A DNA stretch of 64,000 bases from Verrucomicrobiaceae bacterium (GTDB lineage: Bacteria; Verrucomicrobiota; Verrucomicrobiia; Verrucomicrobiales; Verrucomicrobiaceae): contig JACKQF010000003.1 of the NCBI GenBank assembly GCA_024232965.1, positions 682,001 to 746,000 of the forward strand, read 5' to 3'. The notes below the pieces were generated by a model. The model was given only the letters and a program-made list of their open reading frames with translations, had not been told where the DNA came from and did not search any database. How positions within the stretch are numbered: position 1 is the first letter of the stretch; the number at the start of each line of letters is the position of its first letter. A program made the translations under genes and the position numbers. Shown here one piece after another: positions 55,471 through 63,235 of the stretch.

Positions 55471-56751
55471 ATGGCAGTGGCCTCTTCCAATCACACTCTC
55501 TGTTGCCTCGGGCGCTTGGCGCTCTTTGGGTTCGCAATGATCGGTGGCGCGGTGCGTGCGGAGGTGAAGGTCCTCTTCAAAGAACCCCCGCACTCTTACC
55601 TGGATCGGGAACCCCGTGATCGCTTTGCCACACTCATGAAGAAGGTGGAGAAAGGGGAGGCAAAGGTGGAGATCGATACGAGTTCCGACCGTGCGTTTTT
55701 GATCAGCTTTCTCAAGGCGCTGGACGTGCCGATCAGCTCTCAGTTGCTGGTCTTTTCCGCTACCAGTCTGCAGAGCGAGATCATCAACCCGCGCAATGCT
55801 CGCGCGCTCTATTTCAATGAGGACACCTACCTCGGTTGGGTGCCGGGTGGGCGTCTGGAAATCATCGGGATGGACCCTGAGTACGGGCCGATGTTTTATG
55901 TCTTTGATCGGCTGCGTCCCGGCAGGGTGCCCAACGTCGAGAAGTCGCAGAAGTGCTTCAACTGCCACGCAGGCTCGGCTACAAAGCACGTGCCGGGCTT
56001 GATCGCGGAATCGGTGCTCGTTTCTCCCGCCGGTTCGAGCCTGGAGACGTTTCGCCGGGATGTCCAGGGGCACCAAATCCCGCTGGAGGATCGCTTTGGT
56101 GGTTGGCATCTGACAGGCGAGCACCATCTGCGCAACACACATGCAAATCTTTGTGCGCGTCCGCAGGGCGGTAGCAACCAAGTGATCAAGGTCATGCCGG
56201 GGGAGAATTGGGACATCAATCTGCATCTGCTGCCCACCAGTGATATCCTCCCGCACCTGATTCACGAGCATCAACTCGGCTTTGAAAACCGCGTCTTCCA
56301 AGCGGGCTACGTGGTGCGCCAGCTCCTAAATGATGGCAAAGGGCGACTGACCAAGGAAGGGGAGGCTGAGATGGAAACACTGGCAAAGGACCTAGCGCGT
56401 TACATCCTCTTTGCCGATGAGGCAAAGCTACCGCCAGAGGGTGTGGTGGGCGATGCTGGCTTTGTGCGAGACTTTGCCCGCAATCGCGTGGCGCTGCCGA
56501 ATGGTGCTTCCCTCAAGGACCTAGATCTCCGCACGCATATCTTTAAGTACCGCTGCAGTTACATGCTCTACACCGAGTCGTGGCAGGCCTTGCCGCAGGT
56601 GCTGAAGGATCGCGTTTACTATCGCATGGCGGAGGGGCTGCGGGATACGGACACACCAGCGGATATTTCGCACCTACCAGTTGCAGAGCGTCGGGCCATT
56701 CGGGCTATCCTCAAGGACACGCTAGAGGGTCTCCCGTCTTGGTGGCGTTAA
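55471..56751 (+). CDS. Exported monohaem c-type cytochrome-like protein, unknown family
   Basis: 426 residues from ATG 55471 (MAVASSNHTLCCLGRLALFG), signal peptide ending near VRA. One haem motif, CFNCH (162-166), sits in the middle. It is preceded by NPRNARALYFNEDTYLGWVP and IIGMDPEYGPMFYVFD, and followed by HVPGLIAESVLVSPAG and DRFGGWHLTGEHHLRNTHAN. The later half is helical (LFADEAKLPPEGVVGDAGFV; LPQVLKDRVYYRMAEGLR). The 'SPRALYFNDDVYVGWV...GLDPQ.G..FY' pattern is that of a large family of secreted PVC proteins with unknown function. Possible distal Met/His ligands cannot be fixed. Confidence 0.8.
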   Translation: MAVASSNHTLCCLGRLALFGFAMIGGAVRAEVKVLFKEPPHSYLDREPRDRFATLMKKVEKGEAKVEIDTSSDRAFLISFLKALDVPISSQLLVFSATSLQSEIINPRNARALYFNEDTYLGWVPGGRLEIIGMDPEYGPMFYVFDRLRPGRVPNVEKSQKCFNCHAGSATKHVPGLIAESVLVSPAGSSLETFRRDVQGHQIPLEDRFGGWHLTGEHHLRNTHANLCARPQGGSNQVIKVMPGENWDINLHLLPTSDILPHLIHEHQLGFENRVFQAGYVVRQLLNDGKGRLTKEGEAEMETLAKDLARYILFADEAKLPPEGVVGDAGFVRDFARNRVALPNGASLKDLDLRTHIFKYRCSYMLYTESWQALPQVLKDRVYYRMAEGLRDTDTPADISHLPVAERRAIRAILKDTLEGLPSWWR

Positions 56752-56996
56752 ATTTTTGCGCAAACTGGCGTCCAGGGGCGTAAATGTCTAAGCCGATGGG
56801 TTCCTCACACGTTCCTGTCCTGCGCGGTGGAGTTTTCGTGGAAAAGAAATTTTTGCGGGAATAAAATCGCCAGTCCAACCGTCCCATTTTTCGCTGCGGC
56901 AGTTTCTGTCGGGGCGACCGCGCTGGAGCAGCGGTCCCGTCACAGGGAAAAGTCTCCAATCCACAACCCTAACTCAAACTGAACCGATACCCAGAC

Positions 56997-57377
56997 ATGA
57001 AAAAACTGCTCATGCTCGCACTCTCTCTTTTCGCCGCCACTTCCATCATGGCTGCGGAATATCCAGACATCAGCATCGCTGACCTGAAGAAAGCCATCGC
57101 TGATGGCAGCGTCACCGTCATCGACGTGAATGGCTCCGCTTCGTATGCCAATGGCCACGTCCCATCCGCTATCGACTTCCAGGCCAATGCTGACAGCCTT
57201 GCGTCTAAGCTTCCTGCCGCAAAAGACGCGCTTGTCGTCGCTTATTGCGGTGGTCCTCAGTGCAGCGCTTACAAGGCCGCTGCCAAGAAGGCTTCTGAAC
57301 TCGGCTACACGAACGTGAAGCACCTCTCCGCTGGGATCTCCGGCTGGAAGGCCGCAAACGAAACACTGGAGAAGTAG
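56997..57377 (+). CDS. Exported rhodanese-like domain protein
   Basis: 126 residues with signal peptide (MKKLLMLALSLFAATSIMAA). Single rhodanese domain: ISIADLKKAIADGSVTVIDV, YANGHVPSAIDF, the active-site loop C84-GGPQCS with catalytic Cys84, and LSAGISGWKAA. The loop has six residues, as in sulfur-transferring rhodaneses, and a second Cys (Cys89) in it could act in thiol redox. It is periplasmic. A terminator hairpin follows; the HMA-like gene is 99 bp downstream. Confidence 0.93.
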   Translation: MKKLLMLALSLFAATSIMAAEYPDISIADLKKAIADGSVTVIDVNGSASYANGHVPSAIDFQANADSLASKLPAAKDALVVAYCGGPQCSAYKAAAKKASELGYTNVKHLSAGISGWKAANETLEK

Positions 57378-57404
57378 TCTCCGTCTTTCATTACGAAAGT
57401 TCTC

Positions 57405-57444
57405 ACCGGCATCGGGGTTCACGCCTCGGTGCCGGTCTTTTTTT
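57405..57444 (+). terminator. Rho-independent terminator
   Basis: Arms ACCGGCATCGGGG and CCTCGGTGCCGGT (57405-57436) form a stem with G-U and one mismatch around a short loop, directly followed by C and a run of seven T (57438-57444). It lies 27 bp after the rhodanese stop and should end that transcript. Confidence 0.85.
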
Positions 57445-57476
57445 GACTGTTGCCGCCGCTGTGCTTTCTTCTCCCC

Positions 57477-57806
57477 ATGAAAACGATCCTTGCTTGCTCG
57501 CTGTCGGTCTTGGCCCTGATGCTCAGTTTGGTGAACCTCCGCGCGGAGGATGCTGCTGCCAAACACATTTATGAGGGGGACGTCACCGGCGTCGTCTGCG
57601 CTGCCTGCAAAATGCACATTTCTTCCGCCTTGATGGAAAAGCTCCACGGCACGGTCAGCGTCGATGTGGTGCGCGGGGATAAACTGGGCGTGAATAAGAT
57701 CGTCATCGTCTCCACCGATGACAAAGTCACTGCCGAGACCGCTCGAACAGCGCTGGGCGATCTGGCGTCAGAGTACACCATCGTCGATCTGGCGGAGAAG
57801 AAGTAG
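57477..57806 (+). CDS. Exported HMA-like (heavy-metal-associated) domain protein
   Basis: 109 residues from ATG 57477 (MKTILACSLSVLALMLSLVN). The mature protein reads IYEGDVTGVVCAACKMHISS, with Cys41 and Cys44 (CAAC) after the first strand, as in HMA/MerP metal-binding folds; then LMEKLHGTVSVDVVRGDKLG, VNKIVIVSTD, and TAETARTALGDLASEYTIVD. The family binds Cu(I), Zn or Hg, but here residue Lys45 and the longer loop differ from CopZ, so metal binding is a prediction. It is separated from the rhodanese gene by a terminator, so it has its own promoter. Confidence 0.85.
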   Translation: MKTILACSLSVLALMLSLVNLRAEDAAAKHIYEGDVTGVVCAACKMHISSALMEKLHGTVSVDVVRGDKLGVNKIVIVSTDDKVTAETARTALGDLASEYTIVDLAEKK

Positions 57807-57918
57807 GTGTCTGGGCCGGACAAGTCTGGCGCAGCGATGAGCAAGCGCCGTGGAGCATGGGGTGCTAAATGGGGCGATGGGTAGGTGTCAGAGAATCACC
57901 AACCCAGATCTACCAACT

Positions 57919-58335
57919 ATGAAGCGCAACGAACCCGTCACCCACGTCATGACCAAAGATCCCGTCACTCTGCATCACGGTGACCCGATCTCCAAGGCCC
58001 GCCAACTCATGCGGGAACACGGGGTACATCATTTGCCAGTCGTTAGCGGCTCGGATCTCGTCGGCATGCTGAGCCTCACCGATGTCCTCCGCATAAGCTT
58101 TGGCGATGCCTTCCAGGCCGATGAACGTGCGGTCGATGCGACTCTGGATCACACCGTGACCCTGGAGCAGGTCATGAAAAAAGATCCCGTCAGCGTTAGC
58201 AAAAATGGCAGCGTCCGCGATGCGGCAGAGCTTCTGGCAAATGGAGATTTCCACGCTGTGCCAGTCGTCGAAGGCAAGCAGCTCGTCGGTATCGTCACCA
58301 GCACGGACCTGATTCGCTACCTGCTGGCGCTGTAA
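57919..58335 (+). CDS. CBS-domain pair protein
   Basis: 138 residues from ATG 57919 (MKRNEPVTHVMTKDPVTLHH). Two CBS motifs: VTHVMTKDPVTLHHGD ... HHLPVVSGSDLVGMLSLTDV and LEQVMKKDPVSVSKNGSVRD ... FHAVPVVEGKQLVGIVTSTD. Stand-alone CBS pairs bind adenine nucleotides and regulate partner proteins; the partner is not evident. Cytoplasmic. The start at 57919 is chosen because the longer frame from 57850 adds residues with no CBS character. Confidence 0.93.
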   Translation: MKRNEPVTHVMTKDPVTLHHGDPISKARQLMREHGVHHLPVVSGSDLVGMLSLTDVLRISFGDAFQADERAVDATLDHTVTLEQVMKKDPVSVSKNGSVRDAAELLANGDFHAVPVVEGKQLVGIVTSTDLIRYLLAL

Positions 58336-58398
58336 CGGTAACGGCGGAATTCTTCACCGCCCGCTTGCGCGCAGCCTTATTCCCGGCTTCATGCAGGG

Positions 58399-59781
58399 AT
58401 GAACAGGCGCGATCAAGGACAGGGCGGATATTCCAGAGGCAGATCAGACAGACGGAGGGTCATTTCCGGCGTCTCCGTCACGCCTCGGAAGAGCCTCGGG
58501 CAGAACTTCCTCCAGGATGAGGAAGTCGCCCGCTGGATCGCCGATCAGATCAAGCCAGACGGCGTGCCCTTCGTGGTCGAGATCGGCCCCGGCGTCGGCG
58601 CGCTGACCAAGCACCTCGTCGGTCGCCCGAAGCATCTTCTGTTGGTGGAAAAAGACACCCAACTCGCTGCGGAACAACGCGCTGCTTGGTTTGATCAACC
58701 CAGCGTCGAGGTCGTGGAGGCAGATGCCACCCGCATCGACATGCGCCCTTGGTATGCACGCGGAGAAGTGCGCGCTATCAGCAATCTACCTTACTCCGTG
58801 GGTGGCGAAATTTTGCGCCACCTGCTGACACCACCGACGCCGATCACTGAGGCGGTCTTCATGTTGCAAAAAGAGGTCTGCCTGCGTCTCTCCGCGCCCT
58901 GCGGTGCCAACGAGTACGGCGGCCTCTCTGTGCTGGTGCAGCAGGACTGGGATGTGGAACTGCTGCGCATCGTTCCGCCGGAAGTTTTCGTGCCAAAGCC
59001 CAAGGTGGATTCCGGGGTCATCCGTCTCCGTCCGCGCTCACCGTCGGCGCTGCCAGTCTATGATCGCCTCAAGTTTGATCGCCTTGTGCGGCTTGGTTTT
59101 GGCCAGCGCCGCAAGCAGTTGAAGAATCTTTTGCCAGAGGCTCCGGGAGGATGGGAGGCCGTGGCTGCTGCGCTGGACAAGCCGACGACGATGCGTGCGG
59201 AGGAACTCTCCCTGCCACAGTGGGTACAACTGGCCCGATGGTATGAGGGGCGCACCACTGAGGACGCCGGGCAAAAGGCCACCGAGATGTTTGACGTCGT
59301 GGATGAAAACAACCAGGTCGTTGAGCAACTGCCGCGTGGCGAGGTTCATGCACGTGGATTGCGCCATCGCGCTGTGCATATTTTCGTGATCAATCCTCGC
59401 GGGGATATCTACTTACAGCGGCGCTCGCACTTGAAGGATGTCGCCCCGCTGAAGTGGGATAGCAGCGCGGCGGGTCACCTTGATGTCGGGGAGTCGTATG
59501 CTGCGGCAGCGCTGCGTGAATTGCATGAGGAACTCGGCATCCGTGTCGATGAGACAAAGCTAGCCGTCGAGGTTCCTGCGGACGAAGGCACGGACAATGA
59601 ATTCGTCGAGCTCCGCATCGCCCATCATCCGGGCCCTGTGAAGGTGCAGCCCGAAGAAATCCACAGCGGCACCTGGTTCACGCCGGAGCTGATTGATGGA
59701 TGGGTGGCTGCGCGTCCAGAGGACTTTGCCAAAGGATTCGTCACCTGCTGGCGCGCCTTCCGAAGAAGTCTTGCCCCCTGA
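58399..59781 (+). CDS. rsmA: Fusion of 16S rRNA dimethyladenosine transferase (KsgA/RsmA) and Nudix hydrolase
   Basis: 460 residues. Residues about 28-270 are RsmA: KSLGQNFLQD, SAM site EIGPGVGALT (61-70), catalytic NLPYSVGG (129-136), EVFVPKPKVDSGVIRL and FGQRRKQLKNLL. This enzyme dimethylates two adjacent adenines near the 3' end of 16S rRNA. After a short linker, residues about 293-455 form a Nudix domain like the YfcD/IPP-isomerase group: FDVVDENNQVVEQLPRGEVH, LRHRAVHIFVI, and an intact Nudix box GX5EX7REUXEEXGU (359-381). A basic Arg/Gly-rich N-terminus (GRSDRRR) is extra. ATG 58399 is preceded by an AGGG. One uninterrupted frame, so this is a real fusion. Confidence 0.93.
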   Translation: MNRRDQGQGGYSRGRSDRRRVISGVSVTPRKSLGQNFLQDEEVARWIADQIKPDGVPFVVEIGPGVGALTKHLVGRPKHLLLVEKDTQLAAEQRAAWFDQPSVEVVEADATRIDMRPWYARGEVRAISNLPYSVGGEILRHLLTPPTPITEAVFMLQKEVCLRLSAPCGANEYGGLSVLVQQDWDVELLRIVPPEVFVPKPKVDSGVIRLRPRSPSALPVYDRLKFDRLVRLGFGQRRKQLKNLLPEAPGGWEAVAAALDKPTTMRAEELSLPQWVQLARWYEGRTTEDAGQKATEMFDVVDENNQVVEQLPRGEVHARGLRHRAVHIFVINPRGDIYLQRRSHLKDVAPLKWDSSAAGHLDVGESYAAAALRELHEELGIRVDETKLAVEVPADEGTDNEFVELRIAHHPGPVKVQPEEIHSGTWFTPELIDGWVAARPEDFAKGFVTCWRAFRRSLAP

Positions 59782-59804
59782 TCGCCCGAATGCTAAAAAA
59801 TGCC

Positions 59805-61118
59805 ATGAATTTGCAACGACTGCTGTTTGCGACCCTGTCGGTCGCCGGACTTTTCTTCGCCGATACCGTGCGTGGCCAAGAGGCCGCCCGCACCTGGACG
59901 AATACGCAAGGCAAGACCGTTGTCGCAGGGTTTGGTGGGGTAGAAGACGGCAAGGTCATTTTGAAAATGGCCAACGGTCAGTCCGTTCCCGTCGCGCTCG
60001 ATCAGCTCAGTGCCGCAGATCAAGCTTTTGTCAAAGCTCAAGCGACGGCCGTACCCGCGCCGACAGCTTCCGGGGCAGGTCAGCCATCACCGGGACGCAT
60101 CCCGGTGGACAAACGTGTCTGGCCAGAGACGGTCGCGGTGCCCACGAAGTCTCTCGATATCGCAGTTGTGTCCGAGTCCGCGCCGGATCGGAAGTATATC
60201 TACCGCTCGGAATCTTTTGAGTTCACCAGCCAAGCCAAGCTCGCTGGAAGCGTCATGAAGGAAGTCGCTCGCACTTTTGAGGCGACTAAGACCCTCGTCA
60301 GTCAGTTGCCCTGGGGCGTGGAATGCAAGCCGCCTGTCGGGCTAGAACGCTATCAGGCGGCACTGTATGAGACTCGGGCCGATTACGTTGCTGCGGGTGG
60401 GCCAGAGAATTCCGGCGGCGTTTACATGAGTGGAGACAAGATTTTCAAAATTCCATTCCCCAGTCTCGGCATGGAAAAGCGCGGGCAGACCTATTTCAAA
60501 AACGACAACTATCGCGCGGACACTCTGGTTCACGAGATCACGCACCAGATGATGCATGACTATCTCGGCTACCTGCCGCAGTGGATCATCGAAGGCACCG
60601 CCGAATACACCGAAATGTTGCCCTACAATGCGGGCAGCTTTCGCGCCGATGGCTGGAAGGGGGCCTTCAAGGACTACCTTGGCGATCGCGCCAAGTACGG
60701 CTACGATCCAGAGATTGGTTCCCTGGAAAAACACATGACCATGAACCGTGAGCAATGGGGGGCAGAGGCCAACACCTCGAACCTCGCCATGGGCAAGCTC
60801 TACAACCGCTCGCTGCTTCTCGTCTTCTATTTCAATCATTTGGATGGGGACAAAAAAGGCACCCGCTTCATGAAGTTCTTCGAAGCCGTTTATGGAGAAG
60901 TCCTCAAAGAGCGCGCCTTCTTCGCTGACCCTCGCGTGAAGATGCTGGACGGCGGCAGATACAGCTATCCCCGTGAACTGACTCCCCCAGACAAAGACCG
61001 CGAGACAGCCCCCTTCAAATTCCTCGACATCCTCCTCGACGGCAGAAGTTACGAAGACCTCGCCAAAGAGATCACCGAAGGCTACAAGTCCATCGGTGCC
61101 AAGGTGTCGGTGAATTGA
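59805..61118 (+). CDS. Exported SHD1-domain zinc metallopeptidase-like protein
   Basis: 437 residues from ATG 59805 (MNLQRLLFATLSVAGLFFAD); ATG 59790 is also possible. Signal peptide, then an SHD1 domain (about 27-75): RTWTNTQGKTVVAGFGGVED, ILKMANGQSVPVALDQLSAA then DQ. After a linker comes a peptidase-like domain with H243-E-I-T-H247 in LVHEITHQMMHDYL and a third ligand candidate Glu in WIIEGTAEYTEM, the gluzincin layout (HExxH...E). It resembles DUF1570-type PVC proteins. Probable periplasmic or surface peptidase; substrate unknown. 23 bp after the RsmA-Nudix stop. Confidence 0.85.
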   Translation: MNLQRLLFATLSVAGLFFADTVRGQEAARTWTNTQGKTVVAGFGGVEDGKVILKMANGQSVPVALDQLSAADQAFVKAQATAVPAPTASGAGQPSPGRIPVDKRVWPETVAVPTKSLDIAVVSESAPDRKYIYRSESFEFTSQAKLAGSVMKEVARTFEATKTLVSQLPWGVECKPPVGLERYQAALYETRADYVAAGGPENSGGVYMSGDKIFKIPFPSLGMEKRGQTYFKNDNYRADTLVHEITHQMMHDYLGYLPQWIIEGTAEYTEMLPYNAGSFRADGWKGAFKDYLGDRAKYGYDPEIGSLEKHMTMNREQWGAEANTSNLAMGKLYNRSLLLVFYFNHLDGDKKGTRFMKFFEAVYGEVLKERAFFADPRVKMLDGGRYSYPRELTPPDKDRETAPFKFLDILLDGRSYEDLAKEITEGYKSIGAKVSVN

Positions 61119-61486
61119 TGGAAGGCGCGGATTCGTTTAGCTGGGCTCTGTGAGCCCGGAGCGGCGCGCGTCTTCATCCTTCGTAGTACTTCGGAGAACG
61201 GGCCGCCGCCGTCACCCAAAATGCGAAGCCAAATGATAAGACGCTATCCTCAGTGTCACCACGTCTTGTGATTTCCAGCAGATTCGCTGCGCCTATCTTG
61301 CGGCTCAGAGAGGTCAACAGATGAAGAGAAAAAAATCTGTGGGCCTTTCTGAATCTGCTGGAGATAGAATCGGGACGTTCACAACACCTGATGGCGCTGA
61401 ATGTAATGAACACCATGTTGCCCCCACACTTCCGCCCGCATCCCTGCAAGCTCACCGGCTCCCTATCGTTTCTTTTCACCCAGCCC
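61119..61486. other. 368-bp intergenic region with repeat copy and possible degenerate dispersed element
   Basis: Apart from the 26-bp repeat at 61138-61163, the part from about 61170 to 61330 has the look of decayed repeat sequence (TTCGTAGTACTTCGGAGAA at 61179-61197; CAGTGTCACCACG near 61251). No real gene is seen; the minus-strand frame 61174-61605 runs into the sulfatase and is rejected. The right end should hold the promoter of the sulfatase at 61487. Confidence 0.45.
61138..61163. repeat. 26-bp hairpin repeat, copy A
   Basis: TAGCTGGG-x-loop-CCC-GG-AGCG. The stem GCTGGGCTC pairs with GAGCCC-(GG bulge)-AGC. It matches the element at 63001-63026 at 20 of 26 positions in the same orientation. 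Lies 19 bp after the peptidase stop codon. Confidence 0.65.
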
Positions 61487-62986
61487 ATGCACCGATTCGT
61501 CCTCTCCATCGCCCTCATTCTCGCCTGTTCCGCTGCCCTGACTTCCGCTGCGGACCGACCCAACGTTATCCTCTTCATCGCTGATGATGTCAGTTGGAAT
61601 GACATCGGTTGCTACGGCAGCCAGACGGCCCGCACGCCGAACATCGACCGTCTCGCCGCCGCCGGGCGACGCTTTGATTCCGCCATCCTCACCGCCAGCA
61701 GTTGCAGCCCCAGTCGCTCCAGCGTCATCACCGGACGTTATCCGCACAACAATGGCAAGGCCTCCGAACTGCACCAGCCCATCGCTGCGCATCTGCCCTG
61801 GTTCCCGCGCCTTTTGAAGGAAGACGGCTACTACACCGCCCTGGTCGGAAAAAACCACATGAGCTCTGACAAGCCCCTCGCGGGCGAAACGGTGCAGCCT
61901 CCCGTCTTTGATTTCATCGATTCCGGAAACGCCCCCGGCAACCGCGGTGGCCACGCCACTTGGGTGCAGACCGTTCAGCGGCGGCCCAAGGACAAGCCCT
62001 TTTTCTTCTGGTTTGCCTCCCTCGATGCCCATCGCGATTGGGATGGAGACAAAGACTGGGATGCCGCCAAATATGGTCCCAAGCACGATCCCGCCAACGT
62101 CCATGTGCCCAATTTTCTCCACGACGATCCCCAGACCCGCCAGGACCTTGCCTCCTACCACAACGAGATCACCCGCTTTGACTACTTCATCGGCCAAGTC
62201 GTGGCCGAACTCGAAGCAGAGAAGGCGCTCGATAACACTCTCATCATGGTTATGGCCGATAACGGACGTCCATTCCCCCGGGCCAAGACCCGCCTGCACG
62301 ACTCCGGCATGCATACCCCCTTCGTCGCGCATTGGCCCGCAGGCATCGCCAAACCTGGCACCCCCACGCAGAGCCTCATCAGCGTCATCGATATCGCCCC
62401 CACCGTGCTGGGTCTCGCAGGCGTTCAGCCTGCGCCCACCATGCAGGGCCTCAGCTTCGCCGCAATCTTTCAGGACCCCACGGCCACCGTCCGCCAGCAC
62501 GCCTTTTCAGAGCACAATTGGCATGACTACGAGGCCCACGGCCGCTCTGTCCGGTCAGAGGGATTCCTTCTCATCACCAATCAGCGCCCGCAGGTTGCCT
62601 GGCAGGGCCCTGCCGATTCCGTCCGCTCGCCCTCGCACCAGAGCCTCCGTGCCATGCGCGATGAAGGAAAACTCACTCCCGCCCAGGCCGATGTCTTCTT
62701 GGCCCCACGGCCCGCCCTCGAACTCTACCGCACCGACGCCGATCCCGACCAATTGCAAAACCTCGCCGCCGATCCCAACTACGCCACCGTCAAAGCCCGC
62801 CTCAGCGCCCTTCTGGATGAATGGACCAAGGCCACCGGCGATAGTACCCCCGAGCATCTCTCGCCGGACTCCTTCGACCGAGAAACCGGCGAAGCCCTCC
62901 GAGCCAAAGGCCAACCCACCCTGCGGGGCACACCCGCTGGCGACGAGAACGACTCCTCCCACCTCAACGCCCCCGGGCCGAGGTGA
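61487..62986 (+). CDS. Exported sulfatase (N-sulfoglucosamine-sulfohydrolase-like)
   Basis: 499 residues from ATG 61487, signal peptide MHRFVLSIALILACSAALTS. Sulfatase motifs: NVILFIADDVSWNDIGCYGS metal site, C73-S-P-S-R77 for formylglycine (SSCSPSRSSVITGRYPHNNG), GKNHM, and MVMADNGRPFPRAKTRLHDS. The 'SPSRSSVITGRYPHNNG' and 'GRPFPRAKTRLHDSGMHTPF' stretches are those of heparan N-sulfatase-like enzymes (S1_8 type), suggesting action on N- or O-sulfated sugars. An in-frame start at 61391 would place the signal peptide inside. Ends with a Pro/Gly-rich tail. Confidence 0.92.
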   Translation: MHRFVLSIALILACSAALTSAADRPNVILFIADDVSWNDIGCYGSQTARTPNIDRLAAAGRRFDSAILTASSCSPSRSSVITGRYPHNNGKASELHQPIAAHLPWFPRLLKEDGYYTALVGKNHMSSDKPLAGETVQPPVFDFIDSGNAPGNRGGHATWVQTVQRRPKDKPFFFWFASLDAHRDWDGDKDWDAAKYGPKHDPANVHVPNFLHDDPQTRQDLASYHNEITRFDYFIGQVVAELEAEKALDNTLIMVMADNGRPFPRAKTRLHDSGMHTPFVAHWPAGIAKPGTPTQSLISVIDIAPTVLGLAGVQPAPTMQGLSFAAIFQDPTATVRQHAFSEHNWHDYEAHGRSVRSEGFLLITNQRPQVAWQGPADSVRSPSHQSLRAMRDEGKLTPAQADVFLAPRPALELYRTDADPDQLQNLAADPNYATVKARLSALLDEWTKATGDSTPEHLSPDSFDRETGEALRAKGQPTLRGTPAGDENDSSHLNAPGPR

Positions 62987-63000
62987 GGTGGGCGGTGCTG

Positions 63001-63062
63001 TAGCTGGGGCTTTTGACCCCTGAGCGATTGAACCGCTGCAGTGGGGAATGACCAGTTCAATC
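63001..63062. repeat. 26-bp hairpin repeat, copy B, and adjoining 8-bp inverted repeat
   Basis: Copy B of the TAGCTGGG...CCC-TG-AGCG element (63001-63026), 14 bp after the sulfatase stop. Its last base begins a second structure: GATTGAAC (63026-63033) and GTTCAATC (63055-63062), a perfect 8-bp inverted repeat with a 21-base loop. The pair may act as a terminator-like or REP-like unit; there is no T-run. Confidence 0.6.
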
Positions 63063-63235
63063 AGTCCTCCGTGGTCGGATGGTTGGGCTTGAGATTGCAG
63101 GGCTCCGGTGCAGTCGATACATGGCAACGTTCTTGGGTTAGAGGGGTGCATTTCGGATTGGTGATTGAATAGCGGTGTCGTTCTTCGAAGTAATGCGAAG
63201 GATGAAATCCGTTGGGGACGTTCCCTTTGGAACTC

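Noticed and set aside
55063..56301. A 412-residue minus-strand frame
   Set aside because: Overlaps the Dabb gene and the monohaem gene on the other strand, both of which have clear signal peptides and domains.
61463..62500. A 345-residue open frame on the minus strand
   Set aside because: Antisense to the sulfatase at 61487; Gly/Asp-rich low-complexity translation, no signal or domain pattern.
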